Of a DNA stretch of 64,000 bases, positions 43,192 through 52,486 are shown piece after piece. The position numbers and the translations under genes were made by a program. Below the pieces are notes generated by a model. That model was not told the origin of the DNA. It saw only the letters and a program-made list of their open reading frames with translations, and did no database searches. Source of the stretch: Flavobacterium araucananum (GTDB lineage Bacteria; Bacteroidota; Bacteroidia; Flavobacteriales; Flavobacteriaceae); assembly GCF_002222055.1 (NCBI RefSeq), contig NZ_MUGS01000002.1, forward strand, positions 141,743 to 205,742. The letters are read 5' to 3'. The first letter of the stretch is position 1, and each line of letters starts with the position of its first letter.

Positions 43192-45399
43192 TTACAGATT
43201 AAAGTTAACTCCCAAAACAATATTTCGTCCGATGTTTGGTATACCGTCAGTTTTTAATCTTGAAAGGTGTGCAATATATTTTTTGTCGAATAAATTGTTT
43301 CCGTTCAGGTTCACATCAAAAGCATGTTTGCCTAATTTTACTGTTCCGCCAAAACCCAGGTTTACCAAATTATATCCTTTTGATGCAGTTTCGAAACCAC
43401 TTACGTTATTTTGGCTAAAAGTCGACGAAAGATTTAAAGAAGCATATCCTTCTTCGAACCAGTTTTTAATTTTAAATTCAGTTCTTAAAGTATTGTTCCA
43501 GTTGTTGGCAGGAATTAATGGCAAATAATCATTATTGGCTTTTCTACCGGTTACGGTTTCAAAACTGGTTTCAAAATGCAACCAGTCAAGCGGATGTGGA
43601 TGAAAGTGCAAACCAACTTCACCTCCGTATAAATTTGCATTATTCTGGATATAAGCAAAAACATCATTATCATCACGAGTTTCTCCGGTTGGCGAAGTGT
43701 AGATATAATTGTTTACATGATTGTAAAATCCGTTGATAAAAAACTCAAAGTGCGTATTTTTATATTCTAAATTTAAATCCGTCTGAACGTTTTGTTCTGT
43801 TTTTAATGCAGCATTTCCAATTTCGTATCGGTTTGTACCCTCATGAACACCGTTTGAAGTTAGCTCGGCTAAATTTGGTGCTCTAAATCCAGTTGCCACA
43901 TTCAATCGAAGCGTTAGAGGATCTGCCAGTTTTGTTTTATATCCAAGAGAAGCATTAAAACTATCAAATGATCGGTCTAAAGGTAAAAAATAACCCTCTT
44001 CGCCTTCAACACCATGTGCCTGAGAAGTAATATTTCGGTTATCAAAACGCAGTCCCGCCTGTACAACACTATTGTTCCATTCGTAATTTGCTGTTCCAAA
44101 AACACCAAAATCATTTGTAGTTGCATCTGGAATTAAATACTCTTCGCCAGAATTTTTGTTGGTTTGGTGCATTCCCTGCACACCAATGATAGTCTCAATT
44201 TTTCCTAGTTTAGGAAAATGATATTTAGCATTGTAATTAAAAGTATTCAATTTCATGTGAAGCGATGCATCATTGCTGTCTTCAAATTCGCTTCTGTCAT
44301 TGGCAATATATCCTAAATCGACATCTAATTTCGAATTCTCAAAAAAGATAACGTTGTTTAAACTCAACAAATGATTAAAAATCCCTTGTCTTGGAAACTC
44401 TGTGTTTTTACTTGTCGATTGTTCACCAATTCCGTTATCCGGCATTCCAAGATCAAGTTTGTTGTAATTGTATCTTAAAACACTGGAAAAACTGGAATTA
44501 CTGTAACCAACTCCGGTTTTAAAATCAGTTTCGTTATAGCGGGTATTCGTTACACGTTCGCCATCGGCAATTTTATAATCAGAATGTGTATTGAAACTTC
44601 CACGTGCTAAAAACTTCCAGTTGTCAGTCGAAGTTTTTAGACCAATAGAAGAGTTACTTCCTTGTGTATTGGTGAAATATTTTTGACTAAAATTGGCTTT
44701 AAACGTGTTCGCATCGGCAAATTTTTCAGGATTAAAATACAAAACACCACCCAAAGCATCAGAACCATACAATAAAGAAGCAGGCCCTTTGATTACTTCG
44801 ACACTTTCGATTCCGGCATCATTTAAGCCTAAACCATGTTCGTCTCCAAACTGTTGGTTTTCGATACGAACGCCTTGCGAATATACCAAAACGCGATTTC
44901 CGCTGAGTCCTCGAATAACCGGTTTACCAATAGAAGTTCCCGTAGAAATTTGCGAAACCCCTGGAATTGTTGCCAACCCTTCGATTAAAGTTGAGGTTCC
45001 TTTTTGCTGTAACGTTTTGATGCTTTCATGCTCAACTTTCATAACGTTTTGCGATTGCAATTTGTTAAAAGGAGTTGAAACCACAACTTCATCCATTTCA
45101 AAAACAGATTCGGTAAGCGTTATATCAACAGTATTTTCTTTTAATAGTTTGGAGATTGCCTTACTTTGAGTTGTAAATCCAACAAAAGTAAAAGTAATGC
45201 GAAAACTTCCGTTAGGAAGATTCTTAAATTCATATTTTCCGTTTTCATCCGTCGTTGTTCCTTTGTGTAATTCAGGAGCATAAACAGAAACGCCTGATAA
45301 TGGTTGGTTCTCAAGATTTATTACCTTTCCTGAAACCGAATTTTGAGCAGAAAGAATGCTCGTAAACCCTAAAATAAGAGCTAATATTAATTTTTTCAT
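43192..45399 (-). CDS. TonB-dependent outer-membrane receptor (possibly metal uptake)
   Basis: 735 residues. A signal peptide (LILALILGFTSILSAQ) is followed by a carboxypeptidase-D regulatory-like domain (GKVINLENQPLSGVSVY), a plug (VSQISTGTSIGKPVIRGLSGN; VEVIKGPASLLYGSDALGGV) and a 22-strand-type barrel ending in ...VLGVNFNL. The plug-adjacent motif NQQFGDEHG resembles that of zinc receptors such as ZnuD, and the upstream gene encodes a His/Cys-rich small protein. Zinc or copper uptake is therefore an inference; haem or siderophore use cannot be excluded. Confidence 0.87.
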   Translation of the reverse strand: MKKLILALILGFTSILSAQNSVSGKVINLENQPLSGVSVYAPELHKGTTTDENGKYEFKNLPNGSFRITFTFVGFTTQSKAISKLLKENTVDITLTESVFEMDEVVVSTPFNKLQSQNVMKVEHESIKTLQQKGTSTLIEGLATIPGVSQISTGTSIGKPVIRGLSGNRVLVYSQGVRIENQQFGDEHGLGLNDAGIESVEVIKGPASLLYGSDALGGVLYFNPEKFADANTFKANFSQKYFTNTQGSNSSIGLKTSTDNWKFLARGSFNTHSDYKIADGERVTNTRYNETDFKTGVGYSNSSFSSVLRYNYNKLDLGMPDNGIGEQSTSKNTEFPRQGIFNHLLSLNNVIFFENSKLDVDLGYIANDRSEFEDSNDASLHMKLNTFNYNAKYHFPKLGKIETIIGVQGMHQTNKNSGEEYLIPDATTNDFGVFGTANYEWNNSVVQAGLRFDNRNITSQAHGVEGEEGYFLPLDRSFDSFNASLGYKTKLADPLTLRLNVATGFRAPNLAELTSNGVHEGTNRYEIGNAALKTEQNVQTDLNLEYKNTHFEFFINGFYNHVNNYIYTSPTGETRDDNDVFAYIQNNANLYGGEVGLHFHPHPLDWLHFETSFETVTGRKANNDYLPLIPANNWNNTLRTEFKIKNWFEEGYASLNLSSTFSQNNVSGFETASKGYNLVNLGFGGTVKLGKHAFDVNLNGNNLFDKKYIAHLSRLKTDGIPNIGRNIVLGVNFNL

Positions 45400-45443
45400 T
45401 TGAAAATGATTCTATAGTTAAACTCGTTGAGCGTATTTTTTTA

Positions 45444-45587
45444 GCACATAGAAACATAGTATTTATAATATTCAGACAAGGTGTTTCATTTTATTTAAAA
45501 TGCACATAGTTTTATCTATGTGAAAGAAATGTATTTCTTTTTTAAAGCCTTTTCGATAATAATATCTGATCTATGTTTCTATGTGTT
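45444..45587. repeat. Dispersed palindromic element, copy 2
   Basis: Arms CACATAGAAACATAG (45445-45459) and CTATGTTTCTATGTG (45571-45585) match copy 1 (32896-33027). Both share an inner TTATTTAAAAT(A/G)CACATAG core and GTTTCA. It fills most of the 362-base gap before the small His-rich gene; no gene is seen in the rest. Confidence 0.68.
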
Positions 45588-45761
45588 TAGTTTTTTTGAA
45601 TTATACGAGCGCATTATGGTTAATTGATTTTTTTCTTTGAAAATAAAAACTAAAAAGAATAGTAAAATTTGCCGGTCCTGAGAGTTTCAGGATGGGGAAA
45701 TGGACTAATTTTTTGAATTAGATTAAAGAAAATTTAAAGTGTATTTCGATTATTTCGAAAT

Positions 45762-46115
45762 TCAGGAAACTATAGCAGCAGGAGGGCCACGCAATAAATA
45801 CGGGCTTTCTGAAAGTGAAAATATTTTTTCTGCGAGAGAGAAAAAATAAGGGATATTGTTGTTGAAAGTATGAAATTGAAAACCAAATTCTTCCGGAACA
45901 ATATAACTTCCAAAAGCAAAATGGCATACATAACACAAGTCATAATTATGATGCTGATGCGTTATTTCGCCATTGGGATCATTATAATTGTGATGACATT
46001 GTTTTTCTGAAAGTTGCTTTACAATATGCTCATAACTGTGTATCGACTGAAACAATATTGAGAACAATACTGTCAGAGCCAAAGAAACACTTAATATGAG
46101 CTGTTTTCTTTTCAT
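45762..46115 (-). CDS. Small exported His/Cys-rich protein (possibly metal-related, DUF2946-like ending)
   Basis: 117 residues from ATG 46115 (a TTG three codons earlier is possible). One N-terminal hydrophobic segment (LILSVSLALTVLFSILFQSI) precedes a cluster of His and Cys (SEKQCHHNY; THQHHNYDLCYVCHFAFG) and the C-terminus ends RGPPAAIVS. The RGPPA-like end and the His/Cys cluster resemble small proteins beside copper or zinc systems in other bacteria. It is 362 bases upstream of the TonB receptor on the same strand. It may chaperone or sense the metal. The family could not be fixed with certainty. Confidence 0.65.
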   Translation of the reverse strand: MKRKQLILSVSLALTVLFSILFQSIHSYEHIVKQLSEKQCHHNYNDPNGEITHQHHNYDLCYVCHFAFGSYIVPEEFGFQFHTFNNNIPYFFSLAEKIFSLSESPYLLRGPPAAIVS

Positions 46116-46240
46116 TACGGACAAAGGTATAAAAGATCAAAGTAAAATAGAGTCATTTTTTAGATTCTGTTGTTTATTTATTGAAAAAAGTGCAACAAAT
46201 GATTTTATTCATCTTCAAAAAGAGAATAATTACGATGTAA

Positions 46241-46272
46241 TTGTAACCTGAGCTAGCATTATATTATATTTG
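46241..46272 (+). promoter_or_regulatory. Promoter of the 46.3-kb barrel gene
   Basis: TTG (46241-46243), a 21-base spacer and TATATTTG (46265-46272). The start of transcription would be near 46279, which is compatible with the ATG at 46337 and a 58-base leader. Confidence 0.55.
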
Positions 46273-46336
46273 TAAGTAAAATAAATCTACACTAAAAAAC
46301 GTTTACTTGAAAAACTCTTTAAAACCAAAATACGAT

Positions 46337-47041
46337 ATGAGATTACTTTTTAGCAGTTTGTTTTTACTATCGTTTTTCAATTCTTTTGCACAAGAAGTGA
46401 AGCCGGAGATAAAACCTATCGTTAAAATCGATTCTCTGTATCGTGAGGATCAGTTTTATTTTTCTGTTACATATAATCTTTTAATGCAGGCGCCTGCAGG
46501 TTTAAAACAAGATAAATTCTCGGCAGGTGTTTCTGTGGGTTTTTTGCGCGATATGCCCATCAATAAAACAAGAACCGTTGCAATTGCAGCAGGTTTAGGA
46601 TTGAGCTACCAAAATTTTTATCAAAATCTTACGATTTCAAAAGGGGCAGACGGAGCATTACTATATGCCGTAAATAGTTATGGCGAATTTGGCTCAAATA
46701 GATACAAACAATATTCTGTAGATGTACCTATCGAATTTAGATGGAGAAATTCGACTTATGAAAGTTATAAATTTTGGAGGATTTATAGCGGTGTAAAATT
46801 GAGTTATGTGTTCTCAGACAAATCAATTTTAAAAGACGGAGACAACACTTTTAAGATCTCTAATAATAAAGATATCAATCAATTTCAATACGGAGTTTAT
46901 GTTTCCGCAGGTTATAACACCTGGAATGTGTATTGTTATTATGGTTTGAATGGCTTGTTTGACAAATCTGTTAAAACCATTACAGGCGAAAATGTGAACA
47001 TAAAAGCAATGAATATTGGTTTGATCTTTTACATTTTATAA
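46337..47041 (+). CDS. Outer-membrane beta-barrel protein (porin/PorT-like)
   Basis: 234 residues from ATG 46337. A TTG at 46307 would add ten residues before the signal peptide and is less likely. The signal is MRLLFSSLFLLSFFNSFAQ. The mature part is strand-rich (FSAGVSVGFLRDMPINKTRTVAIAAGLGLSYQNFY, GVYVSAGYNTWNVYCYYGLNG, landmarks) and ends NIGLIFYIL. It resembles the PorT family of barrel proteins associated with type IX secretion, but the core T9SS genes are not nearby. Treat the PorT label as a similarity only. It converges on the next gene with a 6-base overlap. Confidence 0.65.
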   Translation: MRLLFSSLFLLSFFNSFAQEVKPEIKPIVKIDSLYREDQFYFSVTYNLLMQAPAGLKQDKFSAGVSVGFLRDMPINKTRTVAIAAGLGLSYQNFYQNLTISKGADGALLYAVNSYGEFGSNRYKQYSVDVPIEFRWRNSTYESYKFWRIYSGVKLSYVFSDKSILKDGDNTFKISNNKDINQFQYGVYVSAGYNTWNVYCYYGLNGLFDKSVKTITGENVNIKAMNIGLIFYIL

Positions 47042-47704
47042 CCACAAATATAAAAACAGGACCTGCGGTATTACACCAATTATTAACCCTATAAGTAATT
47101 CTTTGGGCGTGTGAGCTTCCATTTCCAGACGAGAAGATGCTACAACTCCCGTCATTAAAATCAAAAATGCGGCCCAATATGGGTTTTGCATTTGAAGATG
47201 AATATTTAATCCAATCGCAAAAATTGTAAAACCGCTGATTGCCAACATGTGCAGGCTGGCTTTTATTTTAAACAAAGAACAAACCAAAGCCAAAATAGTA
47301 CTAAACAACGCACCAAGAAAAAAGAAATGCAACTCCGGATAACGGGTGATGACAATGCTTCTTTTTACCAATAAAATATACAGAAAACATTGTAAAATAA
47401 GCGGAATTTTTCGCTGCGAAGTTTCGTGAACCATCACTGAGTTTACATGACCTGTTGAGCGAAGCAATAAAAAAAAGAGCACAGGAACTAAAATCGTAAT
47501 GATTAGAATTTGAAATAAAACATAATATTTTTCCTGATTCGTAAAAGCCTCATGTTTGCAAAAAAGATAGAATAAAGTAGCGTACATCGAGATAAAAATC
47601 GGATGTAATATATAGGAGAATATAGGGAGTATTCTTTTCAAAACGTTGTATTTAGTGGTGTTTAACAAATATAGAGAAATAATGTTTTTTGCAATGAATT
47701 TCAC
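47036..47704 (-). CDS. Integral membrane protein, PAP2-like
   Basis: 222 residues, about six hydrophobic segments. The C-terminal half retains a PAP2 motif-3 form SRLEMEAHTPKE (Ser-Arg-x5-His-x3-Glu), but motif 2 is degenerate (KASLHM instead of PSGH) and motif 1 was not found. It may therefore be an inactive or diverged lipid-phosphatase-like membrane protein. The function is unknown. The true start could be a downstream Met. Confidence 0.6.
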   Translation of the reverse strand: MKFIAKNIISLYLLNTTKYNVLKRILPIFSYILHPIFISMYATLFYLFCKHEAFTNQEKYYVLFQILIITILVPVLFFLLLRSTGHVNSVMVHETSQRKIPLILQCFLYILLVKRSIVITRYPELHFFFLGALFSTILALVCSLFKIKASLHMLAISGFTIFAIGLNIHLQMQNPYWAAFLILMTGVVASSRLEMEAHTPKELLIGLIIGVIPQVLFLYLWL

Positions 47705-47797
47705 ATTTTTTTAGGAATTTTAATTAGAGAATATTTTGTAAATAATTACTGTTTTCATTACAATAGATAAAAAAAATTCTCCATATTTATGTCATTT

Positions 47798-48184
47798 TGC
47801 CACGAATTGCACGAATAACCACGAATTTTAATCCTCTTAATCTGTGGCAGAAAATCACAGCAAAAATTAACCGCAAAGAATTAGCGAAAATTTGTGCAAT
47901 TCGTGGCAAAAACACATACAGATTAAAAATCATTTTAATCCTCTTAATCTATGGCAAAAAATCACAGCAAAATTCACAGCAAAAATTAACCGCAAAGAAT
48001 TAGCGAAAATTTGTGCAATTCGTGGCAAAAACACACACAGATTAAAAATCATTTTAATCTTCTTAATCTGTGGCAAAAAATCACAGCAAAAATTAACCGC
48101 AAAGAATTAGCGAAAATTTGTGCAATTCGCGGCAAAAAACACAACAACGAATTAGTAAAAATTTGTGCAATTCGTGGCAAACCT
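47798..48184. repeat. Tandem GCCACGAATT / CAGCAAAAATTAACCGC repeat array
   Basis: A unit beginning CAAAAATTAACCGCAAAG recurs at 47861, 47980 and 48087, spacing 119 and 107 bases; the difference is a 12-base CACAGCAAAATT insertion. Units contain GTGCAATTCGTGGCAAAAAC, ACACAGATTAAAAATC and TAATCTGTGGCA. The array ends at the MurF-Alr gene. The long frames that can be read through it are by-products of the repeat. Confidence 0.8.
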
Positions 48185-48214
48185 TTTTTTAAATTTGACA
48201 AAAAGAATTTCTAA

Positions 48215-50686
48215 ATGAGCATAAACTTAAAAAGCCTTATCCCGGTTCTTCATGCCGAATGGACAGGTTCAGACAATGATATTTTTGTTGATCATATTTC
48301 AATCGATAGCCGTTCGTTACAAAACGGCTCCGAAACTTTGTTTATTGCCCTGTCAGGTGTTAATAATGATGCTCATTTGTACATTCACGAATTGATCGCG
48401 GCAGGTGTTCAAAATTTTGTTGTGCAGTATATTCCTGAAAGCTGTATTGGGAAAGCCAATTTTTTGCTTGTAAAAAACACATTAGATGCTTTACAGGAAC
48501 TGGCAGCTTATTATCGTAATCTTTTTTATTTTCCTATTATCGGATTAACCGGAAGCAATGGTAAAACGATCGTAAAAGAATGGCTTAACTTTTTGTTGAG
48601 TCCCGATTATAATATCATTCGAAGCCCTAAAAGTTACAACTCTCAGGTTGGAGTTCCGTTATCTGTAATTGCTATTAATGAGAAACACAATTTAGGTATT
48701 TTTGAAGCCGGAATTTCGACAGTAAACGAAATGATCAAACTCGAAAAGATCATTAAACCAACCATTGGAGTTTTGACCAATATAGGTTCTGCCCATGATG
48801 AAGGTTTTGAAAGTCCGGAGCAAAAAATCAACGAGAAATTATTGTTGTTTAAAGAATCAGAAGTAATAATCTACCAAAAAAATATACTTGTAGATCAAAG
48901 CCTGAATTTGTTTTGTGCGCAATATCCATTAAAAAACAGAAACCTTTTTTCGTGGAGTTTTACAGATACTTCTGCCAATGTTTTTATTCTTAAAAAAGAA
49001 AATAAAGGCGAATTAACCCATATTCAATATCAATATAAAGGAGCGGTTTTTAGTCTGGAAATTCCATTTAGTGATTCGGCTTCTGTCGAAAATGCTATTT
49101 CAAGTTTATTGGTTTTGCTTTATTTGAATTATGATTCAGAAACGATACAAAATCGGGTTCAAAATTTGTATCCGGTACAAATGCGTTTAGAGGTAAAAAA
49201 CGGAATCAATAATTGCAGTATTATTGATGATAGTTACAGTTCTGATTTTGAATCGCTCAAGATTGCTTTGGATTTTCTGGAAAGCCAACAAAAAAAGAAT
49301 GCTTCAAAAACGATTATTCTATCGGATATCGTGCAAAGCGGATTTTCAAATGAAGAGTTGTATTCTAAAGTAGCACAGCTGATTGCGGATAATAAGATAA
49401 ATCGCGTAATTGGTATTGGAACTACGATTTCTGCCTTTGCAGCTAAATTTTCGAATGGTATAACATTTCAAAACAAAGCCGAATTTATTGCACAAATTGA
49501 GCATTTGAATTTCGAAAATGAAACCATTTTGATAAAAGGAGCAAGATCATTTCAGTTTGAAGAAATTGTTTCTTTACTTGAAGAAAAAACGCATGAAACG
49601 ATTCTCGAAATCAACCTGAATTCTATTAGTCATAACCTGAATTATTATAAATCAAAATTGGCAAGTAAGGTCAAATTGATGGTTATGGTAAAAGCATTTG
49701 GTTATGGAAACGGAGGATTGGAAATCGCAAAATTACTCGAGCATCATAAAGTAGATTATTTGGGAGTGGCTTTTGCCGATGAAGGAATCTCGCTTAAAAA
49801 TGGCGGAATTAAATTGCCAATTATGGTTTTGAATCCGGAATCGACCAGTTTTCCTTCGATTATTCAGTACAATTTAGAACCTGAAATTTATAGTGTAAAA
49901 GGATTAAAAGCTTTTCTGAAAATTGCAAGAGAAAAGGATTTAAAAGACTTTCCGATACATATTAAACTAGATACAGGGATGCACCGCTTGGGTTTTGAAG
50001 AAAATACATTAGGCGAACTCATTGAAACCTTAAAAGGAAATACAACTGTAAAAGTAAAAAGTGTTTTGTCGCATTTGGCAACAAGTGACGAAGTAAAACA
50101 TTATGATTTTGTGATTTCGCAGATTAATTTGTTCGAAGAATTATCGTCTCGATTAATTTCGGCATTAAATATAAATCCAATTCGCCATATCTTAAACACT
50201 TCCGGAATTAGTAATTTTCCGGATGCACAATATAATATGGTGCGATTAGGTATTGGTTTGTATGGAGTTTCTAACGATCCGGCGGAACAAAAATACCTGG
50301 AGAATGTTGGAACTTTAAAATCGATTATCTCGCAGGTGCGTACCATTCCTGTTGGAGACAGCGTAGGTTACGGTCGTCGTTTTATGGCAGAGAAAGAAAC
50401 TAAAATTGCTACAATACCAATAGGGTATGCCGATGGGATTTCGAGATTATGGGGAAACCTTGTAGGTTATGTGGTCATTAAAAACCAAAAAGCGCCAATT
50501 GTTGGTAATGTTTGTATGGATATGTTAATGGTTGATGTAAGTCATATTGATTGTAAAGAAGGAGATTCGGTTATTATTTTTGGAGAAACTCCAACCGTTA
50601 TAGAAATGGCAATAGCTTTAAAAACAATTCCGTATGAAATTATGACCAGCATCTCGCAACGCGTAAAAAGGGTATTTTTTAGATAG
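48215..50686 (+). CDS. MurF-alanine racemase fusion (cell-wall precursor synthesis)
   Basis: 823 residues. The N-terminal half (about 1-455) is MurF, UDP-MurNAc-tripeptide:D-Ala-D-Ala ligase, with P-loop LTGSNGKTIVKEW near 110-122 and the Mur substrate domain. The C-terminal half is alanine racemase with the PLP lysine in MVMVKAFGYGNG (near 493) and the VGYGRRF catalytic-tyrosine region. The fused product would make D-Ala from L-Ala and use it for the muropeptide. This fusion is known in Bacteroidota. Start ATG 48215 follows the repeat array, so its promoter probably lies in the array's right end. Confidence 0.93.
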   Translation: MSINLKSLIPVLHAEWTGSDNDIFVDHISIDSRSLQNGSETLFIALSGVNNDAHLYIHELIAAGVQNFVVQYIPESCIGKANFLLVKNTLDALQELAAYYRNLFYFPIIGLTGSNGKTIVKEWLNFLLSPDYNIIRSPKSYNSQVGVPLSVIAINEKHNLGIFEAGISTVNEMIKLEKIIKPTIGVLTNIGSAHDEGFESPEQKINEKLLLFKESEVIIYQKNILVDQSLNLFCAQYPLKNRNLFSWSFTDTSANVFILKKENKGELTHIQYQYKGAVFSLEIPFSDSASVENAISSLLVLLYLNYDSETIQNRVQNLYPVQMRLEVKNGINNCSIIDDSYSSDFESLKIALDFLESQQKKNASKTIILSDIVQSGFSNEELYSKVAQLIADNKINRVIGIGTTISAFAAKFSNGITFQNKAEFIAQIEHLNFENETILIKGARSFQFEEIVSLLEEKTHETILEINLNSISHNLNYYKSKLASKVKLMVMVKAFGYGNGGLEIAKLLEHHKVDYLGVAFADEGISLKNGGIKLPIMVLNPESTSFPSIIQYNLEPEIYSVKGLKAFLKIAREKDLKDFPIHIKLDTGMHRLGFEENTLGELIETLKGNTTVKVKSVLSHLATSDEVKHYDFVISQINLFEELSSRLISALNINPIRHILNTSGISNFPDAQYNMVRLGIGLYGVSNDPAEQKYLENVGTLKSIISQVRTIPVGDSVGYGRRFMAEKETKIATIPIGYADGISRLWGNLVGYVVIKNQKAPIVGNVCMDMLMVDVSHIDCKEGDSVIIFGETPTVIEMAIALKTIPYEIMTSISQRVKRVFFR

Positions 50687-50754
50687 ATTTTTGAACTTTG
50701 CAGAAAATTGCGTATTTTCGATATCAAATTAATTATAAACTAAAACAAACAATT

Positions 50755-51129
50755 ATGGGGATATTTTCAGAATTTAAGGAATTTGCAATGAAAGGCAACG
50801 TAGTCGATTTGGCTGTGGGTGTTATCATTGGAGCTGCTTTTGGTAAAATTGTAAGCTCATTAATTGAAAATGTAATTACGCCATTAATCTTAAAACCGGC
50901 ATTAGACGCTGCTCATTTGTCTACGATAGAAGAGCTGACTGCTTTTGGAGGTGTCAAGTACGGTTTGTTCCTGTCAGCAGTGATTAACTTTGTAATTGTT
51001 GCTTTTGTTTTGTTTTTAATAATTAAAGGTATAAATCACGCAAAAAAGAAAGATGTTGCACCTCCCGCACCAGCAGGACCAACTCAGGAAGAACTACTTA
51101 TACAAATTAGAGATCTGTTAAAAAAATAA
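50755..51129 (+). CDS. mscL: Large-conductance mechanosensitive channel MscL
   Basis: 124 residues from ATG 50755, 25 bases shorter in N-terminal extension than the first possible ATG (50698), chosen because MGIFSEFKEFAMKGNVVDLAVGVIIG is the family start (landmark). TM1 is FKEFAMKGN...GVIIGAAF and TM2 is FLSAVINFVIVAFVLFLIIK, with the C-terminal helix TQEELLIQIRDLLKK. A pentameric inner-membrane osmotic safety valve. Confidence 0.96.
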   Translation: MGIFSEFKEFAMKGNVVDLAVGVIIGAAFGKIVSSLIENVITPLILKPALDAAHLSTIEELTAFGGVKYGLFLSAVINFVIVAFVLFLIIKGINHAKKKDVAPPAPAGPTQEELLIQIRDLLKK

Positions 51130-51153
51130 ATGCCGCTACACTAAGTCTAACTT

Positions 51154-51183
51154 AACCGTTCCTTAATTGGAACGGTTTTTTTT
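51154..51183 (+). terminator. Terminator of mscL
   Basis: AACCGTTCC (51154-51162) pairs with GGAACGGTT (51169-51177), 6-base loop, then a T run. Confidence 0.85.
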
Positions 51184-51227
51184 ATTTTGTGTGTTTTGTA
51201 ACATTTTGTTATTTTTTGTGAAGCACC

Positions 51228-51257
51228 TTGTTTTGTTTTTTATTATAGCTACTTTTG
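51228..51257 (+). promoter_or_regulatory. Promoter of asd
   Basis: TTG (51228-51230), a 19-base spacer and TACTTTTG (51250-51257). Transcription should begin near 51264, 32 bases before the ATG. Confidence 0.6.
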
Positions 51258-51295
51258 TACTGTAAATTAGATTAATTCATACTAAAGATATAAAA

Positions 51296-52285
51296 ATGAG
51301 AATAGCCGTTGTAGGTGCCACTGGTATGGTTGGCGAGATAATGCTTAAAGTTTTAGCCGAAAGAAATTTTCCTGTTACAGAGTTAATTCCTGTAGCATCA
51401 GAGAAATCAGTTGGAAAAGAGATTGAATATAAAGGTCAAAAATATAAAGTTGTTGGTTTGCAAACTGCTGTTGATTTAAAAGCAGATATTGCTGTTTTTT
51501 CTGCCGGAGGAGACACTTCGTTAGAGTGGGCGCCAAAATTTGCTGCAGCCGGGACTACAGTTATTGATAACTCTTCGGCATGGAGAATGGATCCGACTAA
51601 AAAGTTAATCGTTCCGGAAATCAATGCAGATACATTAACGAAAGAAGATAAAATTATTGCAAACCCAAACTGCTCAACCATTCAAATGGTTTTGACATTG
51701 GCTCCGTTGCATAAAAAATACAACATAAAAAGAATCATTGTTTCTACCTATCAATCGATTACCGGAACTGGTGTAAAAGCAGTGAGACAGTTAGAAAACG
51801 AGTACGCTGGAATTCAGGGAGAAATGGCTTATAAATATCCAATTCATAGAAACGCGATTCCGCATTGCGATAGTTTCGAGGAAAATGGATATACGAAAGA
51901 AGAAATGAAATTGGTTCGTGAGACTCAAAAAATTCTTGGTGATAATACCATTAGAGTTACAGCAACTGCAGTTCGTGTACCAGTTGTAGGCGGACATAGC
52001 GAAGCGGTAAATGTCGAGTTTACAAACGATTTTGATGTAAACGAAGTTCGTGAAATTTTGCACCATACGGATGGAGTTGTAGTTCAGGATAATTTAGATA
52101 CATTTACATACCCAATGCCCTTATATGCTGAAGGAAAAAATGATGTTTTTGTTGGAAGAATTCGTCGTGACGAAAGCCAGCCAAACACACTAAACATGTG
52201 GATCGTTGCTGATAACTTACGTAAAGGTGCTGCAACAAACACAATCCAGATTGCAGAATATTTAATTCAGGCAGGTTTGGTATAA
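51296..52285 (+). CDS. asd: Aspartate-semialdehyde dehydrogenase
   Basis: 329 residues, normal length. NADP motif VVGATGMVGE at the N-terminus, and the catalytic cysteine in NPNCSTIQMVL near residue 126. A 'GGHSEAVNVEF' segment near the C-terminal third carries the conserved His. It reduces aspartyl phosphate to the semialdehyde for lysine, threonine and methionine synthesis and for diaminopimelate. It stands alone with its own promoter and terminator. Confidence 0.96.
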   Translation: MRIAVVGATGMVGEIMLKVLAERNFPVTELIPVASEKSVGKEIEYKGQKYKVVGLQTAVDLKADIAVFSAGGDTSLEWAPKFAAAGTTVIDNSSAWRMDPTKKLIVPEINADTLTKEDKIIANPNCSTIQMVLTLAPLHKKYNIKRIIVSTYQSITGTGVKAVRQLENEYAGIQGEMAYKYPIHRNAIPHCDSFEENGYTKEEMKLVRETQKILGDNTIRVTATAVRVPVVGGHSEAVNVEFTNDFDVNEVREILHHTDGVVVQDNLDTFTYPMPLYAEGKNDVFVGRIRRDESQPNTLNMWIVADNLRKGAATNTIQIAEYLIQAGLV

Positions 52286-52319
52286 TCCAGAGATTAAAGA
52301 AAATTGTTATAAAGAAAAG

Positions 52320-52353
52320 ACCGTAATTGCAGTACTGTAATTGCGGTTTTTTT
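52320..52353 (+). terminator. Terminator of asd
   Basis: ACCGTAATTGCAG (52320-52332) pairs with CTGTAATTGCGGT (52335-52347), two G-T wobbles, followed by a T run. Confidence 0.8.
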
Positions 52354-52411
52354 GTTGGAGAGTTTCAGTGTTTTAATTAAAGTGAAACGACTATTGTACA
52401 TTTTTGAAATC

Positions 52412-52432
52412 CTATGTTTCTATGTGTTAAAA
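52412..52432. repeat. Single arm of the ACACATAGAAACATAG element
   Basis: CTATGTTTCTATGTGTTAAA repeats the right arm of the elements at 32896 and 45444, without a left partner nearby. A remnant or half element. Confidence 0.45.
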
Positions 52433-52486
52433 TAAAAGCCAAAGATTGATGAAAAGTGTATCTTAGCCAGTATAAATATAAAGGAA

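Noticed and set aside
44693..45169. 158-residue frame antisense to the TonB receptor
   Set aside because: It overlaps fully with a receptor whose plug motifs are clear; low-complexity, Ser/Thr-rich composition expected of an antisense reading.
47860..48184. CRISPR array
   Set aside because: Units of 107-119 bases are nearly identical throughout with no unique spacers of constant length and no cas genes.
47797..48214. Several overlapping 65-72-residue open frames
   Set aside because: They run through the tandem repeat array and repeat the same peptide (KINRKELAKICAIRGK) with no signal, domain or plausible start; the frames are products of the repeat.
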